A model generated the notes under the pieces. It was not told where the DNA came from. It saw nothing but the letters and a program-made list of their open reading frames with translations, and ran no database searches. From contig NC_013515.1 of NCBI RefSeq assembly GCF_000024565.1, positions 248,001-312,000 of the forward strand: DNA of 64,000 nucleotides, in the 5' to 3' direction. The position numbers were made by a program, and so were the translations under genes. This document shows, one piece after another, positions 42,735-59,292 of the stretch. How positions within the stretch are numbered: position 1 is the stretch's first letter; each line of letters begins with the position of its first letter. The DNA is from Streptobacillus moniliformis DSM 12112. Lineage in GTDB: Bacteria > Fusobacteriota > Fusobacteriia > Fusobacteriales > Leptotrichiaceae.

Positions 42735-43731
42735 GGCAAAATTTAGAAAAGAAATAGTTAGTAGATTAGAAATATTATTAAGAAGTGAGATAGATATTAT
42801 TGATAGTGTTAATGTATTATGCAATATATATGTAGGAAATGAAAAAGAAAAGTTAATTAAGTTAAAGAAGGATTTAGAAAAAGGTAAAACTTTAAGGGAG
42901 AGTTTTAAAAATATTAATAATAATAAGGAATTTTTGAGCTATATTTCTATAGTAGAAAAAACTGGTAATATACAACAGGTATTTAATATTTTAAAAGAAA
43001 AATATGAATTTGAGGATAATATATTAAAAGAAGTAATGAATATTATTAGTTATCCAGCTATCTTATTATTCATTTCTTTTATTATACTAATAGCTATGAT
43101 GTTGACAATAGTTCCGAAATTTGTGGAAATTTATAATGATTTAAATGCAGAATTACCTTTATTTACAAAGATATTGATATCTATTTCAGAAAAGTTAATA
43201 AAGTATAATATTTTAATTATTTTCATATTTTTCGCACTGCTTGTATTATTCAAATATTTAATAAAGATAAATAGATACATTATAGATAAATTTAAGTTTA
43301 ATATTAAAATTTATAGAGATATTTTTCTTATGAGATATATACAGGGGATTTATGTACAATTAAAATCAGGTATAGATTTTTATGATGCAGTAAAAAATTT
43401 GAATATAGTAGAAAATGAATACTTTATATTCGAGATGGATAAGATAATAAAGAAAATATCTAAGGGAACGCCTTTAAAGAAGATATATGTTAATAAAAAA
43501 ATATTTGATAATGAATTTATAGCTATAATAAATATTGCAGAAAAAACGGGTGATCTGTCAAATAGTTTTGAAAACCTGTATTTAATATATAGTAATAAGG
43601 TTAGGGTTAAAATAAAAATGATGTTAAGATTATTAGAACCTATAAGTATAATAGTTATAGCCTTATTAATAGGAAGTGTACTAATATCTTTGATGTTACC
43701 GTTATTAAATATAGGAGAAATGATAAATTGA
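42727..43731 (+). CDS. Inner-membrane platform protein, GspF/PilC family
   Basis: 334 residues with two T2SSF repeats (PF00482), each ending in hydrophobic helices. The first has G-K-T-L-R-E-S-F and I-V-E-K-T-G-N (about 57-81), the second G-T-P-L-K-K-I and I-A-E-K-T-G-D-L. Three membrane segments at about 110-130, 158-178 and 300-325. It is the partner of an assembly ATPase (GspE/PilB), yet no such gene is in the window. It is the last gene of this operon. Confidence 0.85.
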   Translation: MNKAKFRKEIVSRLEILLRSEIDIIDSVNVLCNIYVGNEKEKLIKLKKDLEKGKTLRESFKNINNNKEFLSYISIVEKTGNIQQVFNILKEKYEFEDNILKEVMNIISYPAILLFISFIILIAMMLTIVPKFVEIYNDLNAELPLFTKILISISEKLIKYNILIIFIFFALLVLFKYLIKINRYIIDKFKFNIKIYRDIFLMRYIQGIYVQLKSGIDFYDAVKNLNIVENEYFIFEMDKIIKKISKGTPLKKIYVNKKIFDNEFIAIINIAEKTGDLSNSFENLYLIYSNKVRVKIKMMLRLLEPISIIVIALLIGSVLISLMLPLLNIGEMIN

Positions 43732-43803
43732 TATTATATAAGTATGTTTAAAATTAATGAAGAATGATTTTTGTTTTAGTTGAGGGATAAAAGGGGAGAG
43801 TAA

Positions 43804-44907
43804 ATGGTTAAAAATTTGAGTAAAAAATTTATTAAAAAAGTAGTAAAAAATATAATTAGTGTATTAAAGGCTGTTGTAGCTGTATTATTAAATGTGTATT
43901 TTTTGGTAAACATTTCATATTCTGATTCAGGAATAAAAGATGATGAAACTAAAGAATTTGAAAAAATATATGAATGGATAAATAATATGAGAGATATAGA
44001 TAAAAATGTTGATCTTGATTTAAGCATAGGAAGTGTAGGAAACTATAATATTGCTACAATTCCACATGTGAAGAAAATATTACAAATTAAAGCAAATAAA
44101 GATGCATCTAATCTTGATAATACAGATGTTATTAAATGGAGAAAAAAGTTAGGAATTAAGGATAATGAAAGTGGAAATTTTAATAAGCTAAAATTTGATG
44201 AGTTAAATAATAGGATAAATAAAGCTAATTCAGGAGTGGCAAGTGCAATAGCAACAGCATCAACCTTAAAAAATTTAGGGAATGGGAAACATACTTTATC
44301 AGGTTCTATTGGATATTATGGAAAAGAAGCTGCTGGAGCTGTTTCATATTCTACACATTATAAGAATTTTGGATTTGGGGCTAATGCTTCATTTAATAGT
44401 AGATTAGAAGTTGGTGCAGGTCTTGGTATGTCATATACATTTGGAAAAGATGATGATAAACCTGTATTAAATGCTGTAGAACCAATTGTTATTAAAGAAG
44501 ATGATGGAAAAATTCGAGAATTAGAAAACAAAATTGAAATGTTGACAATGTTAATTAATAATATGGATAAAAATAGAGATAAAGAAATTAAAGAAATATA
44601 CTTTATTTCAGGATTTGATTCAGGTAAATTTACTTTAAAGCAAGAACATAAAAATATTATTGATAGTTTAATTTCTGGATTAAAAGATAAGGAAATTATA
44701 GTTGTTGGATATACAGATACTGATGGGACTGATAAATATAATTTAAATTTAGGATTAAATAGAGCAAAGAGTGTTAAGATTTATTTAGAAAATAAAGGAG
44801 TTAAAGTTAAGGAAACTAGAAGTGCAGGATTTAATGAACTTATTAGAGATAATAAGACTTCAGAAAATAAGGCGTTAAATAGAAGGGTAGAGATTATGGT
44901 TAAATAA
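43804..44907 (+). CDS. Headless YadA-anchor protein fused to an OmpA domain
   Basis: 367 residues. Long basic signal (hydrophobic about 19-37), a short helical stretch, then a YadA-type anchor (about 140-220: N-S-G-V-A-S-A-I-A-T-A to G-L-G-M-S-Y-T-F). It has no S-I-A-I-G head. A linker and an OmpA-like domain (about 255-367) with G-Y-T-D and L-N-R-A follow. It shares the architecture of the C-terminal 270 residues of the 2092-residue adhesin. It could be a cell-wall clip or a minimal anchor. GGGGAG precedes the start; no strong promoter is seen, so read-through from the pilus operon (72 nt upstream) is possible. Confidence 0.85.
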   Translation: MVKNLSKKFIKKVVKNIISVLKAVVAVLLNVYFLVNISYSDSGIKDDETKEFEKIYEWINNMRDIDKNVDLDLSIGSVGNYNIATIPHVKKILQIKANKDASNLDNTDVIKWRKKLGIKDNESGNFNKLKFDELNNRINKANSGVASAIATASTLKNLGNGKHTLSGSIGYYGKEAAGAVSYSTHYKNFGFGANASFNSRLEVGAGLGMSYTFGKDDDKPVLNAVEPIVIKEDDGKIRELENKIEMLTMLINNMDKNRDKEIKEIYFISGFDSGKFTLKQEHKNIIDSLISGLKDKEIIVVGYTDTDGTDKYNLNLGLNRAKSVKIYLENKGVKVKETRSAGFNELIRDNKTSENKALNRRVEIMVK

Positions 44908-45151
44908 CTTTATACCGTTATTTCCTTATTATATATTAAATATTGAGAGATGTTAAATATTATATAATAATTACGATTTTTTGATAAATTAATAGTTGGA
45001 TAGGATAATAAATTGAAAAATTTTTGATAATTCTTTTAGGTTAGAGGGCCTATAAAAATTAAAGGTGATTGTGGAGGCTAGTATAATCTAGTCTTCACTT
45101 AATTTGGAGAAAAATTTTCTACAAAATTAATGAAAAAAAAGAAAAAAGTCC
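44908..45151 (+). other. Intergenic region between the YadA-OmpA gene and the rRNA promoter
   Basis: No gene of note. AAATAAC / GTTATTT (44902-44923) is a weak AT-rich stem after the stop without a clean T run. A TATAAT at 45082-45087 inside a small inverted repeat may be a second, upstream rRNA promoter; its -35 is poor. Confidence 0.4.
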
Positions 45152-45181
45152 TTGACAAAAAAGAGGGGGTTATGATAAGAT
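45152..45181 (+). promoter_or_regulatory. rRNA operon promoter
   Basis: Perfect TTGACA (45152-45157), 18-nt spacer holding five G (45165-45169), TAAGAT (45176-45181). The leader to 16S is about 170 nt and contains TGTCC...GGACA and the 16S processing stem. Confidence 0.65.
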
Positions 45182-45233
45182 AATAGATGTCCGAAAGCGA
45201 TATAAGCGATAGGACAAAGGACAATGGAAAGAG

Positions 45234-45253
45234 AAGGAATAAATAAAGCAAAC
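45234..45253 (+). other. 16S rRNA processing stem, 5' strand
   Basis: These 20 bases are exactly complementary to 46921-46940 downstream of 16S. The long duplex enclosing 16S is the expected RNase III substrate. Confidence 0.85.
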
Positions 45254-45355
45254 AAGTAAAGACAAGTCAATTTTATTTAGAGTAAAATAGCTTTAGTAAG
45301 TTAAGAATAAGAGACAAAAGGTGAAGAACAAGAAATATTTAAAATAAATATTGAA

Positions 45356-46870
<1,515 letters not shown>

Positions 46871-46920
46871 TAAGGAGAATATATATACATAAACACACTT
46901 ATACTTACTTTTACTCTTTT

Positions 46921-46940
46921 GTTTGCTTTATTTATTCCTT
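46921..46940 (+). other. 16S rRNA processing stem, 3' strand
   Basis: Exact complement of 45234-45253, placed between 16S and tRNA-Ile. Confidence 0.85.
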
Positions 46941-46959
46941 TTTAATAAGTCTTTTATGA

Positions 46960-47036
<77 letters not shown>

Positions 47037-47059
47037 GAATGAAGACACTATTGTTTTAT

Positions 47060-47135
47060 GGGGATATAGCTCAGCTGGGAGAGCGCCGCACTTGCACTGC
47101 GGAGGTCAGCGGTTCGAACCCGCTTATCTCCACCA
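47060..47135 (+). tRNA. tRNA-Ala (TGC)
   Basis: 76 nt cloverleaf, acceptor GGGGATA/TATCTCC, anticodon TGC in CTTGCAC, encoded CCA. Confidence 0.97.
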
Positions 47136-47148
47136 AGTAAAATTATAG

Positions 47149-47182
47149 GACAATGAGAAATGAATAGTAGAGAGTAAAGAAT
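47149..47182 (+). other. 23S rRNA processing stem, 5' strand
   Basis: Pairs, with a few mismatches, with 50165-50196 after 23S (GACAAT...AAAGAAT against ATTCTTT...ATTGTC), enclosing the 23S gene. Confidence 0.75.
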
Positions 47183-47257
47183 TACAACTTTAAACAGAGA
47201 CGAAAGAAAAGATAGAGTAGTTAAACTGTAAGAGAAAATATATAGAGATGATATAAA

Positions 47258-50157
<2,900 letters not shown>

Positions 50158-50214
50158 TATTTTTATTCTTTACTTTACTATTCATTTTTGATTGTCTTAT
50201 ATTTCTTGCTTTTT

Positions 50215-50324
50215 GTTTGGTGATGTTAGCCACAGGGATACACCTAGTTACTTTTCGAACCTAGTAGTTAAGTCTGTGTACGCTGAAGATACTTAGTAAT
50301 AGGGAAAATAGGTAGTTGCCAAAC
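50215..50324 (+). rRNA. rrf: 5S ribosomal RNA
   Basis: About 110 nt with closing GTTTGG/CCAAAC ends and the loop segment TTTTCGAACC-TAG-TAGTTAAG. Placed 58 nt after 23S. Confidence 0.93.
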
Positions 50325-50331
50325 TCTTTTT

Positions 50332-50408
50332 GACTTTGTAGCTCAGTTGGTTAGAGCATCTGACTGTTAATCAGAGGGTCGAAGGTTCAAATCCTTCCAA
50401 GGTCGCCA
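50332..50408 (+). tRNA. tRNA-Asn (GTT)
   Basis: 77 nt cloverleaf, acceptor GACTTTG/CAAGGTC, anticodon loop CTGTTAA, encoded CCA, 7 nt after 5S. Confidence 0.95.
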
Positions 50409-50435
50409 ATTGATTGTTATTTAAGTTATATACAT

Positions 50436-50458
50436 AAAGGGCTTGTTGCCCTTTTTTA
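50436..50458 (+). terminator. rRNA operon terminator
   Basis: AAAGGGC-TTGTT-GCCCTTT followed by T run. Confidence 0.9.
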
Positions 50459-50610
50459 TTTTTTTATAATCTTATGAAAGATTTATTAATAAAATCATCA
50501 TTTCCGCCTTATTTCAAATTCATTTCTTAAGGTGAAACATATCTATTAATAATCAAAAATGAATAGTCTATTTTTTAATTAGTTTTCTTTTTTTTCTTAG
50601 TAAATTATGG

Positions 50611-50616
50611 TATAAT
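50611..50616 (+). promoter_or_regulatory. -10 of the msrAB/V-ATPase promoter
   Basis: Perfect TATAAT; the -35 region is a T-rich stretch (50582-50596) without a clear hexamer. Transcription would start at about 50622, making the ATG at 50621 unusable and favouring the TTG at 50648. Confidence 0.55.
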
Positions 50617-50647
50617 TGTAATGGCAAATAAAAAAGAGGTGATTTTT

Positions 50648-51577
50648 TTGAGAAAAATATATTTAGCTGGAGGATGTTTTTGGGGCATGCAAGGTTACTT
50701 TAATAAAATACTTGGTGTTATTAATACAACAGTAGGATATGCTAATGGTATTACATCTAATACAAGTTATAGAGAGTTAAAGAAAACAGATCATGTTGAA
50801 ACATTAGAGATTGAATATAATTCAAATTTAGTTAGACTTGAGGAATTATTACTTAGATTTTTTAAATTGATAGATCCACTATCAGTAAATAAGCAAGGTG
50901 GAGATATTGGTAGACAATATAGAACAGGAATATATTATGTTGATCCAACTGATATTCCAATAATAAATAAGGTATATGATTTTGTTGAAAAGAAAATAGG
51001 TTCTAAACTTGTTGTTGAAAATGAACCTTTAAGAGAATATATCTTAGCTGAAGATTATCATCAAAATTATCTTGATAATAATCCTGATGGTTATTGTCAT
51101 ATAAATTTAAATGCAGTAAAAGATCCAGTTTTTTATAAAATATATACAAAGCCTGAATTAAATGAGTTAAGACAAAAATTATCACAATTAGAATTTGATA
51201 TATCACAAAATAGTGCAACAGAAAGACCATTTACATCAGAATATGAAAAATTTGATGAGGAAGGAATATATATTAATGTAGTTACAGGAGAACCACTTTT
51301 TATATCACATGATAAATTTGATGCAGGTTGTGGTTGGCCAAGCTTTACAAGACCTATATTAACAGAAACAGTTAATTTTTATGAAGATAATTCACATGGA
51401 ATGAATAGAATAGAAGTAAAAAGTGCGAAAGATTTAGCTCATCTTGGACATGTATTTACTGATGGACCGAAAGATAAAGGTTCATTACGTTATTGTATTA
51501 ATGGTTCTATACTTAGATTTGTTCCAAAGAGTAAGTTAGAAGAATATGGTTATGGTGATTATATAGTCTTATTTTAA
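50648..51577 (+). CDS. msrAB: Peptide methionine sulfoxide reductase MsrA-MsrB fusion
   Basis: 309 residues repairing both epimers of oxidised methionine. MsrA domain: G-G-C-F-W-G (about 8-13, catalytic Cys). MsrB domain: G-C-G-W-P-S-F (about 230-236) and the catalytic Cys in S-L-R-Y-C-I-N (about 283-289). No signal peptide, so cytoplasmic. TTG start at 50648 with AGAGGTGAT upstream. The V-ATPase operon starts 13 nt later on the same strand, with no terminator between. Confidence 0.92.
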   Translation: MRKIYLAGGCFWGMQGYFNKILGVINTTVGYANGITSNTSYRELKKTDHVETLEIEYNSNLVRLEELLLRFFKLIDPLSVNKQGGDIGRQYRTGIYYVDPTDIPIINKVYDFVEKKIGSKLVVENEPLREYILAEDYHQNYLDNNPDGYCHINLNAVKDPVFYKIYTKPELNELRQKLSQLEFDISQNSATERPFTSEYEKFDEEGIYINVVTGEPLFISHDKFDAGCGWPSFTRPILTETVNFYEDNSHGMNRIEVKSAKDLAHLGHVFTDGPKDKGSLRYCINGSILRFVPKSKLEEYGYGDYIVLF

Positions 51578-51590
51578 TTAAGGAGGGAAA

Positions 51591-51905
51591 ATGGCAAAGG
51601 AAATTTTAGAAAAATTAGAAGAAATAGAGAAAATTGCTAAAGAAAAGTTTGAAATTTCTCAAAAAGAGATTAATTCAGACATAGAAAATTTGAAACAAAA
51701 TTTAGATAATTCTTTTACAGAAAAAGTTAAAGAATATAAAGAGGAATTAGTTAATGAATTAAATGAAGAGAAGGAAAATTTAAAAAAATCATTAGAGTAT
51801 AAAATTACAGATATGAAAGATAAATCTGAAAAATTATCAAGTAACTTTCATGATAAAATCAATTTAGTAATAGAAGAAGTTAAAAATATAGTAATGAAAG
51901 GATAA
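51591..51905 (+). CDS. ntpF: V-type ATPase coiled-coil stalk subunit (NtpF, subunit G/H type)
   Basis: 104 residues, almost all charged coiled coil (K-E-I-L-E-K-L-E-E-I-E-K-I-A). Such short helical proteins head V/A-ATPase operons and form the peripheral stalk with subunit E. AAGGAGGG precedes the ATG; subunit I starts 3 nt after the stop. The name follows the E. hirae order ntpFIKECGABD, which this operon matches gene for gene. Confidence 0.82.
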   Translation: MAKEILEKLEEIEKIAKEKFEISQKEINSDIENLKQNLDNSFTEKVKEYKEELVNELNEEKENLKKSLEYKITDMKDKSEKLSSNFHDKINLVIEEVKNIVMKG

Positions 51906-51908
51906 AAT

Positions 51909-54312
<2,404 letters not shown>

Positions 54313-54321
54313 GAGAAGATA

Positions 54322-54870
54322 ATGATATCAAATTTAGAAAATATTATTTCAAAGATAAAGATTGATACTGATGAAAAGATATCTTTGATAACAGAAGAAG
54401 CAAATAAGCAAATGAATGTTTTAAAAAATGAATTTGAAAATAAATTAAAAATAGAAAAAGAAAATATTACTAGAAAATTTGAAACAACTAAAACATTAGA
54501 ACTTGAAAGAATTGCTTCAGGAGTTGAACTAAAATGTAAAAATATTTTGCTTCAAACTAAACAATCTTTAATATCAGAAACAATAGATAAATTAAGAGAA
54601 AATTTAGAAAATATTTCAGTTGAAGAAATGAAAAATTTTTTAATTCATAATCTTGAAAAGAGAACTAAAAAATTTGATGATGAAGAAATATTAATTCCTG
54701 AAAAATTTAATTCTTTATTAGCTCTATTACCTAATATTAAAGTTGATGAAAAAGTTAAAAATGGCTTTATTATTAAATATAAAGGGATTGAAGAAAACTT
54801 TAGTTTTGATAGTTTAATTAGACATAAAAGAGAAGAATTAGAAGAAGTAATACAAAAATATTTTGAATAA
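54322..54870 (+). CDS. ntpE: V-type ATPase subunit E (peripheral stalk)
   Basis: 182 residues with a long N-terminal charged helix (about 1-80) and a small globular C-terminal domain, typical of subunit E. 9 nt after ntpK, 5 nt before ntpC. Confidence 0.87.
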   Translation: MISNLENIISKIKIDTDEKISLITEEANKQMNVLKNEFENKLKIEKENITRKFETTKTLELERIASGVELKCKNILLQTKQSLISETIDKLRENLENISVEEMKNFLIHNLEKRTKKFDDEEILIPEKFNSLLALLPNIKVDEKVKNGFIIKYKGIEENFSFDSLIRHKREELEEVIQKYFE

Positions 54871-54875
54871 GGAGA

Positions 54876-55805
54876 ATGAATATGAATAGAAATGATTTCA
54901 TTTTGCCTGTTTCTATAATAAAAATTCAAGAAAAAAAATTATTAACAGAACAAAAGTTAATAAGAATGATTGATACAAATACTTTAAAAGATATTCTTAA
55001 AACATTAAATGATACAGAATATGCATTTTCTATGGCAGGGGTAACAAATGATGAAATGTATGAAGAAATCTTGTTTAATGAAACTAAAAGAGTATTTAGA
55101 TTTGTAAGGGAGCTTGCAAAAAAAGAACAGGGAATAGTAGATTTGATAGCTTTAAAGTATGAATATCAAAATCTTAAGTTGAGATTAAAAAATGATTATT
55201 CAAATTCTGATCTTGAAAAGCATATCCTAGATACAGGTATGCCAAAAAATTATTTTGATAAAAATCTTTTAATTGCTTCAAAAGAGAAAGATTTACAAAA
55301 AGCGTCAATATTACTTGATAAAATGTATTTGGAAGATGTATATAGAATTTCTAGTGATTTAAATGAAGAAATATTTATTAAGTATAGAAAAGCTATAATA
55401 GATAAATATAATATGGTTACTTTCTTAAGATTAAAAAAACAAAATAAAAATATTGATTTTGTAGAAAATATTTTTGTTGATGGTGGAAGTATTTCAAAAG
55501 ATGATATAATAAAAATTTATGAAAATGAAACACATATATCTGTATTTAAGAAATTAACTATAGCTAAGTATTGGGATAGATTTGAAAAAGATAATAATAT
55601 TTCAGAAATTGAAAAAATGTTTGATAATATGATAATTAACTTAGCAATAGAATATAGGAATGTTACTATAGGACCAGAACCAATATTTACATATATAATT
55701 GCTAAAGAATATGAGATGAAAGCACTTAGACTAATTATGTCTGGTAAATTAAATAATATAGATCCAGAATTGATTAAAGAAAGATTGAGAGGTGTTTATG
55801 TATAA
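54876..55805 (+). CDS. ntpC: V-type ATPase subunit C (central stalk base, d-type)
   Basis: 309 residues, all-helical, with Y-E-Y-Q-N-L-K-L-R-L-K (about 90-100) and a C-terminal I-A-K-E-Y-E-M-K-A-L-R, typical of AtpC/NtpC (PF01992), which links the rotor ring to the central stalk. Overlaps the next gene by 14 nt. Confidence 0.88.
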   Translation: MNMNRNDFILPVSIIKIQEKKLLTEQKLIRMIDTNTLKDILKTLNDTEYAFSMAGVTNDEMYEEILFNETKRVFRFVRELAKKEQGIVDLIALKYEYQNLKLRLKNDYSNSDLEKHILDTGMPKNYFDKNLLIASKEKDLQKASILLDKMYLEDVYRISSDLNEEIFIKYRKAIIDKYNMVTFLRLKKQNKNIDFVENIFVDGGSISKDDIIKIYENETHISVFKKLTIAKYWDRFEKDNNISEIEKMFDNMIINLAIEYRNVTIGPEPIFTYIIAKEYEMKALRLIMSGKLNNIDPELIKERLRGVYV

Positions 55806-56127
55806 AATAGCTGCTATTGGAGATAGAGATACCGTGATTTCTTTTAAAGTGCTAGGAATTGATGTATTTAGTATAGACAATTTTGAAAATGAAGAAATGA
55901 GTATACAGAAAATAAAATCAACTATAGATTATTTAGCAAGTAATAAATATGGAATAATATTTATTACAGAAGAATATGCAAAAAGAGCAGAAGAAGTTTT
56001 AGAAAGATATAAAACAGAAGTTCTTCCTATGATTACATTAATACCTAATAATAGTGGTAGCTTAAATCTAGGAATGTCAAAAATAGATGAAAATATAGAA
56101 AAGGCAATAGGAACGAATATCTTTTAA
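55792..56127 (+). CDS. ntpG: V-type ATPase subunit F (NtpG in E. hirae naming)
   Basis: 111 residues with the F-subunit pattern [15 protein letters not shown] near the start and I-I-F-I-T-E-E-Y-A in the middle. The ATG at 55798 (M-Y-K-I-A-A-I-G-D) is an alternative start nearer to typical length. Part of the central rotor stalk with subunit D. Confidence 0.88.
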   Translation: MFMYKIAAIGDRDTVISFKVLGIDVFSIDNFENEEMSIQKIKSTIDYLASNKYGIIFITEEYAKRAEEVLERYKTEVLPMITLIPNNSGSLNLGMSKIDENIEKAIGTNIF

Positions 56128-56144
56128 CGAAGGGAGAAAATACT

Positions 56145-57911
56145 TTGCAAGGTAGAATAGTAAAAGTATCAGGACCACTTGTAGTTGCAGAAAATATGCA
56201 ACATGCTAATGTATTTGATATGGTAAAAGTTGGTAATGATAAGCTTATAGGTGAAATAATAGAAATGAGAGGGGATAGAGCCTCTATACAAGTATATGAA
56301 GAAACTACTGGAATAGGAACAAATGAACCTGTAGAAACTACAGGTATGCCGTTATCAGTTGAATTGGGACCAGGACTATTAGAAAATATGTTTGATGGTA
56401 TACAAAGACCACTTGATAAAATTAAACAAAGAGTTGGAGATTTCTTATTAAAAGGTGTAGAAGTTAATGCCTTAGATAGAGAAAAAATTTGGGAATTTGT
56501 TGCTACTAAATCAATAGGTGATGAAGTAAGTTCAGGATATGTATTAGGTACAGTACAAGAAACAGAAGTTATAACTCATAAAATAATGGTTCCAATTGGA
56601 ATAGAAGGTAAAATAAAAGAAATAAAAAGTGGTAATTTTACAGTAGAAGATACTATAGCTGTTATAGAAACAGTAAATGGTGATGTTAATGTAAATATGA
56701 TACAAAGATGGCCTGTAAGAAAAGGTAGAAAATATGCTAAAAAAATAAATCCTGATGAACCATTAATTACAGGGCAAAGAGTAATTGATACATTCTTTCC
56801 TGTATCTAAAGGAGGAACAGCATGTGTTCCAGGTCCATTTGGATCAGGTAAAACTGTAGTACAACACCAATTTGCTAAATGGGGAGATGCACAAGTAGTT
56901 GTTTATGTTGGTTGTGGAGAACGTGGAAATGAAATGACAGATGTTTTAATGGAATTTCCAGAAATTATAGATCCATTAACAGGGAAATCACTTATGCAAA
57001 GAACAGTATTAATTGCTAATACTTCAAATATGCCTGTTGCTGCAAGAGAGGCATCAATATATACAGGAATAACTATAGCTGAATATTTTAGAGATATGGG
57101 TTATTCAGTTTCAATAATGGCAGATTCTACTTCACGTTGGGCAGAAGCATTAAGAGAAATGTCTGGACGTTTAGAAGAAATGCCTGGAGACGAAGGATAT
57201 CCAGCATATCTATCATCAAGAGCTGCTGACTTTTATGAAAGAGCAGGTAAGGTTGTTTGCTTAGGTGAAGATGAAAGAATAGGAGCATTAACAGTTATAG
57301 GGGCAGTATCACCTCCAGGTGGAGATATTTCAGAACCAGTTTCTCAATCTACATTGCGTATAGTTAAAGTGTTTTGGGGATTAGATGCACAACTTGCATA
57401 TAGAAGACATTTCCCAGCAATTAATTGGTTAAATTCTTATTCGCTATATCAAACTAAAGTTGATGAATGGATGGATAAAAATGTAGATGAAAAATTCTCA
57501 GCTAATAGAACTATGGCTATGAAATTATTACAAGAAGAAGCAGGATTACAAGAAATAGTAAGATTAGTAGGGAAAGATACTTTATCATTTGAAGATCAAT
57601 TAAAACTTGAAGCAGCAAAAAGCATAAGAGAAGATTACCTACAACAAAATGCTTTCCATGAACAAGATACTTATACTTCTCTTGATAAGCAAAACAAAAT
57701 GTTAAATATGGTTTTACATTTCTATAATCAAGCTCAAAAAGCATTGAAAAAAAATGTATATGTAAATGACATATTAGAATTAGAAGTTAGAGAAAAAATT
57801 GCAAGAGCAAAATATCTATCTGAAGAACATATATATAAAATAGATGAAATCAATAAAGAAGTTGAAGAAAAAATTAATGAACTTATCTCAAGACAAGGGG
57901 AGGTAATGTAG
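56145..57911 (+). CDS. ntpA: V-type ATPase catalytic subunit A
   Basis: 588 residues. P-loop G-P-F-G-S-G-K-T (about 229-236), catalytic E-R-G-N-E-M (about 261-266) and S-R-W-A-E-A (about 330-335). The non-homologous bulge between barrel and P-loop, diagnostic of A over B, is present. TTG start ([10 protein letters not shown]) with AAGGGAG upstream. Overlaps ntpB by one base. Confidence 0.96.
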   Translation: MQGRIVKVSGPLVVAENMQHANVFDMVKVGNDKLIGEIIEMRGDRASIQVYEETTGIGTNEPVETTGMPLSVELGPGLLENMFDGIQRPLDKIKQRVGDFLLKGVEVNALDREKIWEFVATKSIGDEVSSGYVLGTVQETEVITHKIMVPIGIEGKIKEIKSGNFTVEDTIAVIETVNGDVNVNMIQRWPVRKGRKYAKKINPDEPLITGQRVIDTFFPVSKGGTACVPGPFGSGKTVVQHQFAKWGDAQVVVYVGCGERGNEMTDVLMEFPEIIDPLTGKSLMQRTVLIANTSNMPVAAREASIYTGITIAEYFRDMGYSVSIMADSTSRWAEALREMSGRLEEMPGDEGYPAYLSSRAADFYERAGKVVCLGEDERIGALTVIGAVSPPGGDISEPVSQSTLRIVKVFWGLDAQLAYRRHFPAINWLNSYSLYQTKVDEWMDKNVDEKFSANRTMAMKLLQEEAGLQEIVRLVGKDTLSFEDQLKLEAAKSIREDYLQQNAFHEQDTYTSLDKQNKMLNMVLHFYNQAQKALKKNVYVNDILELEVREKIARAKYLSEEHIYKIDEINKEVEEKINELISRQGEVM

Positions 57912-59290
57912 TGATTAAGGAATACAAAACAATTAATGAAATAGTTGGACCACTTATGACTGTTGAAGGTGTTGAGGGTGTAAGCTATGATGAATTAGTA
58001 GAAGTAGAAACACAAAATGGTGAAATAAGGCTTGGAAAAGTTTTAGAAGTAAATGAAGATAAAGCAGTACTTCAATTATTTGAATCACCAGCAGGAATAA
58101 ATATGAGAGATTCTAAAGTTAGATTTTTAGGTAGACCTTTAAAATTAAGAGTTTCTGAGGATATGATAGGAAGAGTTTTTGATGGATTAGGTAGAGAAAA
58201 AGATAATGGACCTAAAATAGTTGCTGAAAAATCTTTAGATATTAATGGACTTGCATTAAATCCAGTAGCTAGAGATTATCCATCTGAATTTATACAAACT
58301 GGTGTTTCTGCAATAGATGGACTAAATACATTAGTAAGAGGACAAAAATTACCAATATTTTCTGGATCAGGTCTTCCTCATGCAGAACTTGCAGCCCAAA
58401 TTGCAAGACAAGCTAGAGTATTAGGAGATGGAGAAAAATTTGCTGTAGTTTTTGCTGCTGTTGGAATAACATATGAAGAGGCAGAATTTTTTATTGAAGA
58501 TTTCAAAAAAACTGGAGCTATAGATAGAGCAGTTCTATTTATTAACTTAGCAAACGATCCTTCAGTAGAAAGAATTGCAACACCAAGAATGGCTTTAACT
58601 TGTTCAGAATATTTAGCATTTGAAAAAGGAATGAATGTTTTAACAATAATTACAGATTTAACAAACTACTGTGAAGCATTAAGAGAAATTTCTGCTGCAA
58701 GAAAAGAAGTTCCAGGTAGACGTGGATATCCAGGTTACCTATATACAGATTTATCAACTCTATATGAAAGAGCAGGTAAATTAAAAGGTAAACCAGGTTC
58801 TATTACTCAAATACCTATACTTACTATGCCAGAAGATGATAAAACACATCCAATTCCAGATTTAACTGGATATATTACTGAGGGGCAAATAGTTCTTTCA
58901 AGAGAATTATACAAAAAGAATATAATGCCACCTATTGATGTTTTACCTTCACTTTCAAGATTAAAAGATAAAGGTATAGGGAAGAATAAAACAAGAGAAG
59001 ATCACGCTGATACTATGAACCAATTATTCTCAGCATATGCTACAGGTAAAGAAGCAAAAGAACTAGCAGTAATATTAGGAGAATCTGCATTATCTGATAC
59101 TGATAAACAATTTGCTAGATTTGCAACTGAATTTGAAGAAAAATATGTTGGTCAAGGATTTACTCTAAATAGAAGTATAATAGATACTCTTGAACTTGGT
59201 TGGGATTTATTAAGAATATTACCTAAGAATGAACTTAAGAGAATTAGAGATGAATATTTAGAAAAATATCTTGAAAAAAAGGATAATTAA
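57911..59290 (+). CDS. ntpB: V-type ATPase regulatory subunit B
   Basis: 459 residues, close to A but with the P-loop replaced by S-G-S-G-L-P-H (about 153-159), as in B subunits. It keeps [14 protein letters not shown] (about 273-286) and the Arg-finger region. GTG start with GGGGAGG upstream. Forms the A3B3 head. Confidence 0.96.
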   Translation: MIKEYKTINEIVGPLMTVEGVEGVSYDELVEVETQNGEIRLGKVLEVNEDKAVLQLFESPAGINMRDSKVRFLGRPLKLRVSEDMIGRVFDGLGREKDNGPKIVAEKSLDINGLALNPVARDYPSEFIQTGVSAIDGLNTLVRGQKLPIFSGSGLPHAELAAQIARQARVLGDGEKFAVVFAAVGITYEEAEFFIEDFKKTGAIDRAVLFINLANDPSVERIATPRMALTCSEYLAFEKGMNVLTIITDLTNYCEALREISAARKEVPGRRGYPGYLYTDLSTLYERAGKLKGKPGSITQIPILTMPEDDKTHPIPDLTGYITEGQIVLSRELYKKNIMPPIDVLPSLSRLKDKGIGKNKTREDHADTMNQLFSAYATGKEAKELAVILGESALSDTDKQFARFATEFEEKYVGQGFTLNRSIIDTLELGWDLLRILPKNELKRIRDEYLEKYLEKKDN

Positions 59291-59292
59291 TT

